From positions 4,712,001 to 4,776,000 of the forward strand of contig OZ245940.1 of the NCBI GenBank assembly GCA_965230045.1: 64,000 nucleotides of DNA, given 5' to 3'. Position numbers and translations under genes: made by a program. How positions within the stretch are numbered: position 1 is the first letter of the stretch; every line of letters begins with the position of its first letter. This DNA comes from G963662905 sp965230045 (lineage in GTDB: Bacteria; Bacteroidota; Bacteroidia; Bacteroidales; WRLA01). Shown here one piece after another: positions 37,304-46,794 of this stretch. The notes under the pieces are model-generated. The model was not told the origin of the DNA. It worked only from the letters and a program-made list of their open reading frames with translations, and did no database searches.

Positions 37304-37846
37304 CTATTTTGCAGGACAATGTTCAAGCATCATCTTACGCAAATCCTGCTTTTTATACTCTACTTCATAGCCCAGGTCAATGGCACTCTGTGCATACACA
37401 CATGCTGCATCAGGATTATTAACTGTAAACATCAATTCTGCCATATACCTGTATAGATAGGCATTATTTGGGTTAATTTTCTGCGAAGCTTTAAAGTCTT
37501 TCATTGCCGTAGGATAATCCTTAAGCTTAAAATAAGCATATCCTCTGTTTGCCAAAGAGAAAGCATCTTTTCCAACAGGTCCCAGTTCAATGGCTTTGTT
37601 GTAATCATCGATTGCCCCTTTATAATCACCCAACTCCATTTTTGCGTAGAATCCACGGTTATTATAGGCATCAGCATAATCTGGATCTTTCTCAATGGCT
37701 TTGGTAAACGCTTCAAGCGACTGCTGGTATTTACCTTCATTTCCAAGCTCAATGCCGGCGTTGTAGTAGTCAACAGCGGTTTTACTGTTGCCGCAGGCCA
37801 TTGCAAGCAGCAAGGCAAGAATAAGTAAAGGACTTGATTTTTTCAT
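37304..37846 (-). CDS. TPR-repeat lipoprotein
   Basis: The protein has 180 residues with a lipobox (LLLAMAC, Cys18) and about four tetratricopeptide repeats (AVDYYNAGIELGNEGKYQQS, DPDYADAYNNRGFYAKMELG, NANRGYAYFKL-type, NPNNAYLYRYMAELM). It is probably a periplasmic protein-interaction scaffold, anchored by lipid. It heads the group TPR lipoprotein, M16 peptidase, O-methyltransferase. Its partner is not identifiable. Confidence 0.88.
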   Translation of the reverse strand: MKKSSPLLILALLLAMACGNSKTAVDYYNAGIELGNEGKYQQSLEAFTKAIEKDPDYADAYNNRGFYAKMELGDYKGAIDDYNKAIELGPVGKDAFSLANRGYAYFKLKDYPTAMKDFKASQKINPNNAYLYRYMAELMFTVNNPDAACVYAQSAIDLGYEVEYKKQDLRKMMLEHCPAK

Positions 37847-37915
37847 TACAAATATTTTTTAGTGTATTTTCAATATTCTGCCTGCTAAGCATCTGCAAAC
37901 AGGCGTGCAAACTTA

Positions 37916-37952
37916 ACAAAAAAACCCGCACGCCCTTTCGGGAATGCAGGTT
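37916..37952 (-). terminator. Terminator of the aspartase gene
   Basis: The minus-strand sequence reads CCTGCATTCCC-GAAA-GGGCGTGCGGG followed by seven T. It sits 26 bp after the aspartase stop and isolates it from the TPR gene downstream. Confidence 0.75.
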
Positions 37953-37977
37953 AAGAGAATCGGCATTTATAATGGAA

Positions 37978-39846
37978 TTAATTGTTTGGTGCTTTCATCT
38001 GGTGCGGACCAATCATATTTTCCGGGAGCAGGATTTTATCCAGTTCCTCTTTGGAAAGCAGTTCTTTTTCCAACACGAGTTCATAAACACTGCGTCCGCT
38101 TTCGAGCGCCAGACGTGCCAGGTTGGTGCATTCCTCATATCCCAGGACAGGATTCAGGGCTGTAACCAGTCCAATACTGTTTTCAACCTGCAAGCGGCAG
38201 TGCTTTTCATTGGCTGTAATACCTGTGATACACCTTTGGATGAGGGTATCCATTCCGTTTTTCAGCATTTCGATGGACTCAAAAAGGCTTTGCACGATTA
38301 CCGGTTCCATTACATTGAGTTCCAGCTGGCCTGCTTCGGCTGCCATAGTAACAGTTAAATCGTTTCCAATAACTTTAAAGGCAATCTGATTGACAACTTC
38401 AGGAATTACGGGATTGACTTTACCCGGCATAATGCTGCTACCGGGCTGCATCGGAGGCAGGTTTATTTCATCGAGCCCTGCCCGTGGACCGGAAGAGAGC
38501 AAACGGAGGTCGTTTGAAATTTTCGAAAGTTTCACAGCAAGCCTTTTCAGTGCAGAGCTGTACATCACAAATGCTCCGGTATCCGAAGTAGCTTCGACCA
38601 GGTTTTCTGCCAGCTTAATGTCCATTCCGGTGATGTCGCGCAAATATTGAGTAACTTTTTCGGAATAGCCGGGTTCAGAATTGATTCCCGTACCAATAGC
38701 TGTAGCGCCCATATTTACTTCGAGGAAGAGCGCTGCGTTTTGGTTGAGGCGTTCCACTTCTTCGGAGATGGTTGTAGCATAAGCAGAGAAAGATTGACCC
38801 AAAGTCATAGGCACGGCATCCTGGAGTTGTGTTCTTCCCATTTTAATAATATGAGCAAATTCTTCCGCTTTTTTAGCAAATGCCTTAATCAGTTCTTCAA
38901 CGGTTTTGATGAGTTTGCGGTTCATCAGGATGAGCGCGATATGCACTGCCGAAGGATATGCATCGTTGGTGGACTGTGAAAGGTTCACATGATTATTGGG
39001 ATGACAATATTTGTACTGGCCACGTTCATGCCCAAGGATTTCGAGCGCACGGTTTGCGATTACCTCATTGGCATTCATATTGGTAGAAGTTCCTGCACCG
39101 CCCTGGATCATATCCACAACAAAGTGATAATGAAATTTTCCGGTCATGATTTCCTGACAAGCCTGGCAAATAGCCTCGCAGACCGGCTTAGAAAGCAAAC
39201 CCAGGTCGTGGTTTGCACGAGCTGCAGCCATTTTCACCATCGCCAGTGCGCTGATCAGATCAGAGAAAAAGTTGAGGCTTACACCGCTGATATTGAAATT
39301 TTCCAATGCGCGCAAGGTTTGCACCCCATAAAGCATTTCTGCGGGCACATCACGATTTCCCAATAAGTCGTGCTCCTTTCGGGTCCTTCCAGAGAGATAC
39401 TGCGCTGCAGAATTAACCAGTTTATTATTAGCGTGGCGCATCCGGCGCGAAATAACGCGGGCCACATTTGAAAATATTTTGAGTGATTCGGGGCCGTGTT
39501 CCTTAAAATAATTTCGGTGCACGCAAAGAATCCTACTGTTCATGACAATTCGCGCAGAAGTAGAATGCGGGCTGTCGTCCATCAGGCTGCCTTCGCCCAG
39601 AAAATCAAATTTTCCAAAAAAGGCCAAACGTTCTTCTTTGCCGTATGGCGTGCGTTTGATCAATTCCACTTCGCCCTCATAAATTATATAGATGTATTCG
39701 CGGGGGCTATGCTCGTTAAAAAGATAATCCCCTTCCTGATAAGAATTCAAATCAGCATTACTGATCAAATCCAAACGTTCCTGATCATCAAGCCCGTTAA
39801 AAAGCTCAATCTGACCAATAAAAGAAACCAATGCTTTTTTGTCCAT
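37978..39846 (-). CDS. aspA: Aspartate ammonia-lyase with N-terminal cyclic-nucleotide-binding-like domain
   Basis: The protein has 622 residues; the family usually has about 470. Residues 155-622 are a complete aspartase/fumarase-type lyase with the RKEHDLLG opening, substrate loop SSIMPGKVNP, and MGRTQLQDAVP and QSTNDAYP motifs. It deaminates L-aspartate reversibly to fumarate and ammonia. Residues 1-150 form a CAP-type beta-barrel plus helix. The phosphate-binding cassette reads GEGSL.DDSPHSTSA; the Arg that normally contacts the cyclic phosphate is His94, so ligand binding may be altered or lost. Aspartase feeding fumarate respiration or reductive TCA flux would make regulation sensible. 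The gene is monocistronic, with its own promoter and terminator. Confidence 0.93.
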   Translation of the reverse strand: MDKKALVSFIGQIELFNGLDDQERLDLISNADLNSYQEGDYLFNEHSPREYIYIIYEGEVELIKRTPYGKEERLAFFGKFDFLGEGSLMDDSPHSTSARIVMNSRILCVHRNYFKEHGPESLKIFSNVARVISRRMRHANNKLVNSAAQYLSGRTRKEHDLLGNRDVPAEMLYGVQTLRALENFNISGVSLNFFSDLISALAMVKMAAARANHDLGLLSKPVCEAICQACQEIMTGKFHYHFVVDMIQGGAGTSTNMNANEVIANRALEILGHERGQYKYCHPNNHVNLSQSTNDAYPSAVHIALILMNRKLIKTVEELIKAFAKKAEEFAHIIKMGRTQLQDAVPMTLGQSFSAYATTISEEVERLNQNAALFLEVNMGATAIGTGINSEPGYSEKVTQYLRDITGMDIKLAENLVEATSDTGAFVMYSSALKRLAVKLSKISNDLRLLSSGPRAGLDEINLPPMQPGSSIMPGKVNPVIPEVVNQIAFKVIGNDLTVTMAAEAGQLELNVMEPVIVQSLFESIEMLKNGMDTLIQRCITGITANEKHCRLQVENSIGLVTALNPVLGYEECTNLARLALESGRSVYELVLEKELLSKEELDKILLPENMIGPHQMKAPNN

Positions 39847-39878
39847 TTTTTCCGTTTTTATGTGTTTTTATCGCGCTT

Positions 39879-39912
39879 CAAAGATAAAAATTAAAATCAA
39901 CTGTTAACCAAA
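39879..39912 (-). promoter_or_regulatory. Putative promoter of aspA
   Basis: On the minus strand TTTG (39912-39909), 22 nt, then TATCTTTG (39886-39879), an exact -7 element with slightly long spacing. The leader would be about 25 nt. Confidence 0.5.
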
Positions 39913-40014
39913 TAACGGTGTTAATTGATTAACAAACGTAATTAAGCCTTGCTTATTACAGTAACAAGAAAAATTTAAATAAGCAAATAACTAATTATAT
40001 TACAGCTCTTTAGA

Positions 40015-42993
40015 TTACTTTTTTCCGGGCATCATAACAACACCTAATGATTTTGCCCCATCAATTTTCACGATAATAGGCTTATCAAAGCGAACATGCC
40101 GGAGGTATTCATCCTCATAAACGGCTTCCTGAGCATTTAAAAAGTCCAGATTGTAGAACCCATCTTTTATAAAAGGATTGATGGTAAAATAGCCCACACC
40201 AAAGGATGTCAGGTTTTGAAAAAAGTGGGTCCCCTGGCTTGGGTCTATGCGGTAATTTTCCAATCCGCTTTCAACAATAACACGTGCAGCTGAAATTTGC
40301 GGCCATTTTACTGGAATGCCCAACCAGGGGTCACTACTGCCCCAACGTCCCGGCCCGACCAAAACATAATTTTTGTTTTCCTCCAAAAAGCGGGCATTCA
40401 GCTTATCCACAAAAGGGACAACATCTACATTGCGGGCAGCATCAAACACTTCGGGTTTGACATAAACAAAATCGTACAGGCTGGTAATTACGCCATTACC
40501 CAGTGCAGACTTTGAAGATATCAATGTATCTACTTCTTTAACAGACTGAACATCAGCCGACACGCCTTTGGTTGTATTCACAATAGGCCGAATCTGCAGC
40601 ATACTGAATATTTTCGGCTGCCCTTTGGGTACGTTCAGGTTAACGGCAAATTCTATTTCGATGGGGTTGTTCATTTCTTCTGCCCCAATCCTCAGGATTC
40701 GTTGCAGGATATCCGCAAGTGGGAACACGTTATGTTTCAGGATATGATTAAAAGTGATGATCTTTTTTCCTTCTACAAAACTGCCCTCTTTAATTGTTCC
40801 TGATTGCATATCGAAAGTAGAGGCAATGAATTTCAAGCTTTTATGCTTTTGAGCTGTGGCAATATCCAGCTTTTCCAGATTCACACATTCATCAACATCC
40901 GGATGGTAGCGGTCTTTCTGCAAGGAGAGGGCATAAAAATCCTTTTGTGTTTCTTTCAAAGCAAAATCGGGTTCAGAAAGCTGCAAGATTTTCTTTGGGA
41001 ATTTAGGTGAAAAACGCAGCGTAACGCCGCCATCCACAATATGCTTGCCCAGCCCGAGTGCGATATTAGCAATACCGTCTTCAGCTTTCTCGGGAGGAAT
41101 GGGATAGAAATTAATGGAGCGGGCCACACCGCTGAAACTCGGATAAAAATATTCATCATATTGCGAGCCACAGACCTCCTGAAGCACAATCCCCATTTTT
41201 TCCTCATCAATCACATTACGTGTGGCAGTCATATATGCTTTGGAATCCCGGAAAAATGCTGAAGCATAAACGCTTTTGATGGCATTGCTGAGCTGTTCCA
41301 TCATCCTGCGCTCATCACCGGGCGTATTGGGCACCATATAAGTACTGTAAATACCAGCAAAAGGCTGATAGTGTGAATCTTCCAACAAACTCGACGAACG
41401 AACGGCAATCGGTCCCTGGATATGTGTTATGAAGGTATAAAGGTCTTCATGAATCCGAAACGGCATGCGCGCCTTCACAAAACGATTCAACACTTCTTCA
41501 TCTTCATGTTCAGAGAGCGCAAAATCGTAAAGATTATTTTCTTCCATAAACTCATCAAAAACATCGGTAGAGATCACAACGGTGCGGGGAATACTGATTT
41601 GTACCCCGGGAATATTATTCAAGTCGGGATTGCGTTTAATCATAGAATCGAGAAATGCCAGACCACGAGCTTTTCCACCGAGCGACCCCTCGCCGATCCT
41701 GCTGAAGAGCAAATACTCATCGTAACGATCGCGATAAAACTGAGCAATAACCCCACGCGCCTTATTCATCCTGAAACTTCCGATTGCATCGAACATAAAA
41801 CGCCGAGCATCGTCCGTATTTTCAAAACTGGATAAAGGAATGGCTTTAAAAACCTTAGCAAGAGGAAACAAAGCCCTGGCGTTAAGCCACTTGCTCATAT
41901 GATTGCGTGCAAAATGATATTCTAGGGATGCATCCGGCACTTCAAAAATCTTCTGTTGCAAAGCCTGCAAATCCTGAGCGCGGTTTATTTCATGGCCGGT
42001 ATGTGGATCATTAAAGACAAAATCACCAAAAGCAAAATAATTCTTTATAAAGGCACGCAGTTCAATAGAAAGTGTTTTGGAGTGCTTATGAATAAAACCG
42101 ACTTTCAATTGTTTGGCCCGAGATTCGAAATGTGCATCAGAGCTTTGCAGCAGAAATGGCATATATTTATTATCAATCTTGACCATGCGCGCCAGCTTAA
42201 TCCCCGCTTCAGTATCCCTTTTTCCATCACGTTTGTATGAAATGTCGGAAATTACGCCCAAAAGATTTTCCTTGTATTTCCAGTAAAGCGATTCCGCTTC
42301 TTCGTAATTTGTTGCCAGCAAAATTTTCGGCCGCCCGCGCATACGGAGCATTTTCTGGTGTTCATTCAAGCCTTCGGTCATAAAAGCCTTTGATTGCTGG
42401 AAAATGATGCGGTAAATATTAGGCAGATAACTGGAATAAAAACGAATGGAATCTTCAACGAGAATAATCACCTGAACGCCTATCTCTTCCACATCATGCT
42501 CTACATTCATCTTGTCCTCGATCAGTTTGATGATGGCCAGCAGGATACTGGAATCGCCCAACCAGGAGAATACATAATCAATGGAACTCAGGTCTTTGCC
42601 TGCGATTTTTAGGCTGACATCCCGGCTGAAAGGCGTTAAAACTACAATTGGGATAGTGGGATATTGTAGTTTTATACCTTCCGCAAAAGTGAAAGTATCG
42701 GAATCCTCAGGATTAAGCATCGAGATAATCAGGTCGATATTTTGATCCCGCAGAATATTCTGGGCCTTTTCTTTGGAGCTGGCCAAGACAAATTGCGGAG
42801 GATAGCGAAGGTTCAAACTGACGTATTCGTTAAAAATTTGTTCGTCAATTCGCCCATCGTCTTCCATAATGAAGGCATCGTATCGACTGGAAATCAATAA
42901 TACCTGATAAATTCGGTTTTTCATCAGGCTGTTAAAGGAAGTATCATTCAGTAGGTGTTTCAACTGTTCAATTGAAGGGTGGTTGCTATGCAT
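40015..42993 (-). CDS. PPDK-N (ATP-grasp) protein with two N-terminal receiver-like domains
   Basis: The protein has 992 residues. Residues about 28-165 and 172-315 look like two response-regulator receiver folds. In the first the phospho-acceptor Asp is lost (LIISMLNPEDS), while the second keeps an acidic pair and GVISDISYKRDG. Residues about 430-840 resemble the nucleotide-binding half of pyruvate phosphate dikinase/PEP synthase (GEGSLGGKARGL, GPIAVRSSSLLEDS, FAGIYSTY). The mobile His domain and the PEP/pyruvate barrel are absent, so it cannot be a complete PEP synthase. I recall similar proteins in Bacteroidales, without known function. A kinase-like or sensor role is inference. Confidence 0.8.
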   Translation of the reverse strand: MHSNHPSIEQLKHLLNDTSFNSLMKNRIYQVLLISSRYDAFIMEDDGRIDEQIFNEYVSLNLRYPPQFVLASSKEKAQNILRDQNIDLIISMLNPEDSDTFTFAEGIKLQYPTIPIVVLTPFSRDVSLKIAGKDLSSIDYVFSWLGDSSILLAIIKLIEDKMNVEHDVEEIGVQVIILVEDSIRFYSSYLPNIYRIIFQQSKAFMTEGLNEHQKMLRMRGRPKILLATNYEEAESLYWKYKENLLGVISDISYKRDGKRDTEAGIKLARMVKIDNKYMPFLLQSSDAHFESRAKQLKVGFIHKHSKTLSIELRAFIKNYFAFGDFVFNDPHTGHEINRAQDLQALQQKIFEVPDASLEYHFARNHMSKWLNARALFPLAKVFKAIPLSSFENTDDARRFMFDAIGSFRMNKARGVIAQFYRDRYDEYLLFSRIGEGSLGGKARGLAFLDSMIKRNPDLNNIPGVQISIPRTVVISTDVFDEFMEENNLYDFALSEHEDEEVLNRFVKARMPFRIHEDLYTFITHIQGPIAVRSSSLLEDSHYQPFAGIYSTYMVPNTPGDERRMMEQLSNAIKSVYASAFFRDSKAYMTATRNVIDEEKMGIVLQEVCGSQYDEYFYPSFSGVARSINFYPIPPEKAEDGIANIALGLGKHIVDGGVTLRFSPKFPKKILQLSEPDFALKETQKDFYALSLQKDRYHPDVDECVNLEKLDIATAQKHKSLKFIASTFDMQSGTIKEGSFVEGKKIITFNHILKHNVFPLADILQRILRIGAEEMNNPIEIEFAVNLNVPKGQPKIFSMLQIRPIVNTTKGVSADVQSVKEVDTLISSKSALGNGVITSLYDFVYVKPEVFDAARNVDVVPFVDKLNARFLEENKNYVLVGPGRWGSSDPWLGIPVKWPQISAARVIVESGLENYRIDPSQGTHFFQNLTSFGVGYFTINPFIKDGFYNLDFLNAQEAVYEDEYLRHVRFDKPIIVKIDGAKSLGVVMMPGKK

Positions 42994-43029
42994 AGTCAGA
43001 ATTTTAGAAAGCTAAAGATACAAAATAGC

Positions 43030-43058
43030 ATAAAAAAAGGGAGCTTATGCCCCCTTTT
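43030..43058 (-). terminator. Terminator of the nuoEFG-like operon
   Basis: The minus-strand sequence AAGGGGGC-ATAA-GCTCCCTT is followed by eight T, about 20 bp after the large-subunit stop. Confidence 0.75.
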
Positions 43059-43078
43059 ATTCAAAATAAAATTATGGT

Positions 43079-46000
43079 TTATAACATTGATTCAAATTCT
43101 TCATCGAATGATTTGGTAAGATTATCGCATCCATAATTAAAAATACGGCTGCAATCTTCTTCGGCTTCCGTAGTGCGGAATTCCATTTTCCAGCTATCTT
43201 CCTGTGGAAGCAGGGCAACAGCTTCTGAGAATGCTTCGCCGGGATTGCCTACACCATTGATGCCAAATCTGTCGAGCATTTGCACCAATTGTTCGAAAGA
43301 AGTATGCTCCGCTTTTGCAGGCAGCACAGCATCAAATTGTTGTAAAGTGCGCTGTGTATTGGAAAAACTGCCTCCACTTTCGGCAGGGAAACTTGCCGGC
43401 ATTATCAAATCAGCTTTTAGCGCGGTTTCACTCATGAAATAATCCTGAACCATCACAAAATCAGGTGCATCAAGCAATTTTTCAATTTCCTGAGCCTGTT
43501 TTGCACAACCTACTGGGTCTTCACCAAATACGAAAAGATTTTTCACTTTACCCGCTTTGAGTGCGGCATACGCATCTGCTTTTTCTGCTTTCACATCGCC
43601 CACCGACCAAAGCGCTTTCATTTCTTCGGCGAGCTGGTCATTGGCTTTGCGATATCCAAATGCATAATCACCGGAAATGCCCATATCAAACAAGCCCTGA
43701 GCGTTGGCTGTTTCCTTCAGACTGATCAATCCGCTGGAAGTTTTGCCCAGTTTGCCTGTGATCATTGCCAGATTGAACAATTCAACAGCAGTCTCTTCTG
43801 AAACCTCTTTCTCACTGAAAATCAATACTGCATTTTGTTCCAGATTATAATTCTTCGCAAACTCGATCAAATGGTCGATGCAGCAGGCTCCGGATTTTTC
43901 GAAAAGCTCATCGAAATCCTCTTTTAGGAGCGCATCCTTATAAGCATCAAAGCCGGCAACATTATCCTTGATAAAAAGCGCATTATGCAAGTCCGAAGAC
44001 AGCAGGTAATGGTTCACGGCCTTAAGGAAGTAGTAATAAGATTTCACCTTCCGGCTGGAATCGGATTTATGTTTCATTGTGCTTTCATCCTGTGTACTGA
44101 TCAGGTCCACAGGCACATTATAGCGTGCACGGGTCTTTTGAACCAGATAGCCAATCAGCGGATTATCCACATTCAGCTCGGCTCCCAGCAGATAGATCCG
44201 GCTGGCATCTTCAATCTGGTCAAAAGGAACATTGGCCCGGAAATTATCAGCCAGATTGCTGCTTCTTCCGGCATAATGGAAGCTGCCTACATTTGCGGTC
44301 TTCACTGCAGCTCTTGCCAGTTTCTGGATCAGATACATCTCCTCATTGGTGAGGCGCGCACCGGCAAAGAATGCATTTTCATCTGCCGGAACCGCTTTCA
44401 TTTTTTCTGCCAGTAATTTATAAGCTTCTTCAAAAGTGATTTCTTTAAATCCATCACCCTCTTTGAGCATAGGTTTACTAATCCTGTCGAGTCGGTTCAT
44501 CTGGCGGTAGCCAAATTTCGCCCTGCGGCTGATATTGCCTTCTTTATTGATCGCAGCTCGTCGCCCATTGGTTTTATACACAAAGCCGGCATTATGGTAG
44601 ATATCCATTTCAAAACCTTCGCTGCCAAAGAAATCAACAGCTGGCAGTTTCGTCAATTCCACCGGACCCGGTTTAAAGGGCACATTCTCAGTAATAGCAC
44701 CTGTTGGGCAGGTTGTGATGCAGAGCCCACAGTTTTCGCAGGGTGTATCCTGAAGTGAATCGCCCATGGCCGGAGCTACATAAGTCTCGAAACCACGTTG
44801 CACCAGGCCAAGCGCATTGGCACCTACCACTTCGCGGCAGATACGGATACAACGAGAGCAAAGCACACATTTATTATTATCGATCTCGATAAACGGATGA
44901 CGGAAATCAACCTGATATTCTTTGTATTCTCCGGCAAAATGCTTTTGATCGGCCTCGTATTCGGTTGAATAACGTTGCAGGTCGCAATCAAAAAATTCGG
45001 TACAGCCACATTCCAAACAGCGTTGTGCCTCATGGCGGGCCACATCTTCATTGGCATAACCCAGTTCCACTTCTTTGAAATTCAGGCGGTCGTTGGGTTC
45101 GAGTACCGGCATTTCCTCACGCATCTGCTTTTCAAAATGACCGAGGAAATCGTCTTTTGGAAGCTCATTTTTAAAGTTCTCCTTTTTGGAATGGAACGGC
45201 TTGGGAATCAGTTTGATTTCCTCGCCACGCAGGTATTGGTCGCAGGAATCGCTTGCAATTTTAGCCTGAGCAATCGCTTCGATGATGGTTGCAGGGCCTG
45301 TAACCCCGTCACCGGCAGCAAAAACGCCCGGGATTCCGGTTTCCAGTGTTTTGGCAGCATCCAGATCGCCCCAGCGGTTGAGCTTCAGCTCACCTTCAGC
45401 AGCATGTTCATTGATATCGTCCATGAAACCCACAGTAGTCTTCTGGCCAATAGCAGCGAGGATATAATCCAGTTCCAGGTCAAAATCAGAGCCTTCGATT
45501 GGTACAGGACGGCGACGGCCCGACTTATCGGGAGCACCCAGTTCCATCTTGAGAAGTGTTACCGACTTCAGGTTTCCGTTTTCATCTTTATTAACTTTCT
45601 TGGGATTGGTAAGGAAAAGATATTCAACACCTTCCAGTTTCGATTCGTGAATTTCGATTGGGTTGGCAGGCATTTCCTTTTCCGTACGACGGTAAATTAC
45701 ATACACCTTTTGCGCACCGCAACGCATGGAAGTACGGCAGCAGTCCATGGCGGTATTACCACCACCAACAACGGCAACGGTTTTGCCTGTGAAATCGGCA
45801 CGTTTTCCGGTCATCTCCATATTCCTCAGGAAATCAATACCTGAGAACACATTTCCGGCATCATCACCTTCGCAGCCAATCAGCGTGCCTTTTTGCGAGC
45901 CAATGGCCAGCACGGTAGCATTATATTTTTCTTTGATTTCTTTGTAGGAAATATTTTCGCCCAGTTTTTTATTATAGAAAATACTCACGCCCAAATCGGT

Positions 46001-46765
46001 GATATTCTCAACTTCTTTATCGAGTATATCGTTAGGCAGGCGATATTCGGGGATACCGTAGCGCAGCCAGCCACCGGATTTCGGAGCTGCTTCGTAGATA
46101 TCCACATCATGGCCTTTGACACGCAGGAAGTGCGCAGCAGAAAGCCCCCCGGGGCCTGCGCCGATCACAGCAACTTTTTTACCGGTTGATGGTGCAAGTT
46201 TTGGCACATATTTATCAGGAGATTCCAGATCATAATCCGAAGCAAATCGCTTCATATAATCAATCCCTACACCGGTTCCTTCGTCGAGCAGGTTACGTCG
46301 GCATGCCGCTTCGCAGGGGCGCACACAAACACGTCCACAAATGGCAGGCAGTGGGTTGGTTTCTTTGATCAATGCAACCGCTTCACTGTACAGCCCTTTA
46401 TCAATCAGGCTGATATAACCCTGAACATCAACGCCTGCCGGACAGGTTTGCGTACAAGGCCCCAGACAATCAGCATAATGGTTACTTAGCAGCAATTCCA
46501 AAGCTGTACGGCGTGATTTACGTACGCCCTCGTTATTGGTTTCTATTTTCATCCCTTCGCTCAGGCGCGTGGAACAGGCCGGTTGATGGCCTTTCATGCC
46601 TTTTACATCCACCACGCAAAGGTAGCAGCTCGAATAAGGTTCCAGCCTTGGGTCATTACAAAGCGTGGGAATTTCAATTTGCTCACGTTTACATAAATCA
46701 AGGATGCTTTCGCCTTCAAATCCCTGAACAATTTTTCCGTCTAAGACTATATTATATGTTTTCAT
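43079..46765 (-). CDS. NuoG-like large subunit with inserted GltD/NfnB-type flavin domain
   Basis: The protein has 1228 residues from the ATG at 46765; a TTG four codons upstream is less likely. Residue numbers below count from that TTG. In order: plant-type [2Fe-2S] domain (Cys40, 51, 54, 68); a GltD/DPD-type 4Fe-4S domain (Cys104, 108, 112, 147, 151, 155, 159); a two-dinucleotide flavoprotein domain (VIGAGPGGLSAA about 204, VVGGGNTAMD about 345, AAGDGVTGP about 495; YRRTEKEMP as in NADPH-binding GltD); two 4Fe-4S ferredoxin motifs (CVLCSRCIRIC, CENCGLCITTC); and a C-terminal molybdopterin-oxidoreductase-like domain. I see neither a metal-binding Cys/Sec in the last domain nor the H-cluster motifs of hydrogenase. 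It is probably the electron-transfer hub joining NADP(H) to the NuoEF pair. Confidence 0.85.
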   Translation of the reverse strand: MKTYNIVLDGKIVQGFEGESILDLCKREQIEIPTLCNDPRLEPYSSCYLCVVDVKGMKGHQPACSTRLSEGMKIETNNEGVRKSRRTALELLLSNHYADCLGPCTQTCPAGVDVQGYISLIDKGLYSEAVALIKETNPLPAICGRVCVRPCEAACRRNLLDEGTGVGIDYMKRFASDYDLESPDKYVPKLAPSTGKKVAVIGAGPGGLSAAHFLRVKGHDVDIYEAAPKSGGWLRYGIPEYRLPNDILDKEVENITDLGVSIFYNKKLGENISYKEIKEKYNATVLAIGSQKGTLIGCEGDDAGNVFSGIDFLRNMEMTGKRADFTGKTVAVVGGGNTAMDCCRTSMRCGAQKVYVIYRRTEKEMPANPIEIHESKLEGVEYLFLTNPKKVNKDENGNLKSVTLLKMELGAPDKSGRRRPVPIEGSDFDLELDYILAAIGQKTTVGFMDDINEHAAEGELKLNRWGDLDAAKTLETGIPGVFAAGDGVTGPATIIEAIAQAKIASDSCDQYLRGEEIKLIPKPFHSKKENFKNELPKDDFLGHFEKQMREEMPVLEPNDRLNFKEVELGYANEDVARHEAQRCLECGCTEFFDCDLQRYSTEYEADQKHFAGEYKEYQVDFRHPFIEIDNNKCVLCSRCIRICREVVGANALGLVQRGFETYVAPAMGDSLQDTPCENCGLCITTCPTGAITENVPFKPGPVELTKLPAVDFFGSEGFEMDIYHNAGFVYKTNGRRAAINKEGNISRRAKFGYRQMNRLDRISKPMLKEGDGFKEITFEEAYKLLAEKMKAVPADENAFFAGARLTNEEMYLIQKLARAAVKTANVGSFHYAGRSSNLADNFRANVPFDQIEDASRIYLLGAELNVDNPLIGYLVQKTRARYNVPVDLISTQDESTMKHKSDSSRKVKSYYYFLKAVNHYLLSSDLHNALFIKDNVAGFDAYKDALLKEDFDELFEKSGACCIDHLIEFAKNYNLEQNAVLIFSEKEVSEETAVELFNLAMITGKLGKTSSGLISLKETANAQGLFDMGISGDYAFGYRKANDQLAEEMKALWSVGDVKAEKADAYAALKAGKVKNLFVFGEDPVGCAKQAQEIEKLLDAPDFVMVQDYFMSETALKADLIMPASFPAESGGSFSNTQRTLQQFDAVLPAKAEHTSFEQLVQMLDRFGINGVGNPGEAFSEAVALLPQEDSWKMEFRTTEAEEDCSRIFNYGCDNLTKSFDEEFESML

Positions 46766-46794
46766 CTTTAAATTCAATTTAAGGTTGGACAGAA

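Noticed and set aside
40015..42993. Phosphoenolpyruvate synthase
   Set aside because: Only the nucleotide-binding half is present; the phospho-His and PEP-binding domains are missing.
44975..45844. 289-codon antisense ORF in the large redox subunit
   Set aside because: It is a shadow of the conserved flavoprotein domain on the other strand.
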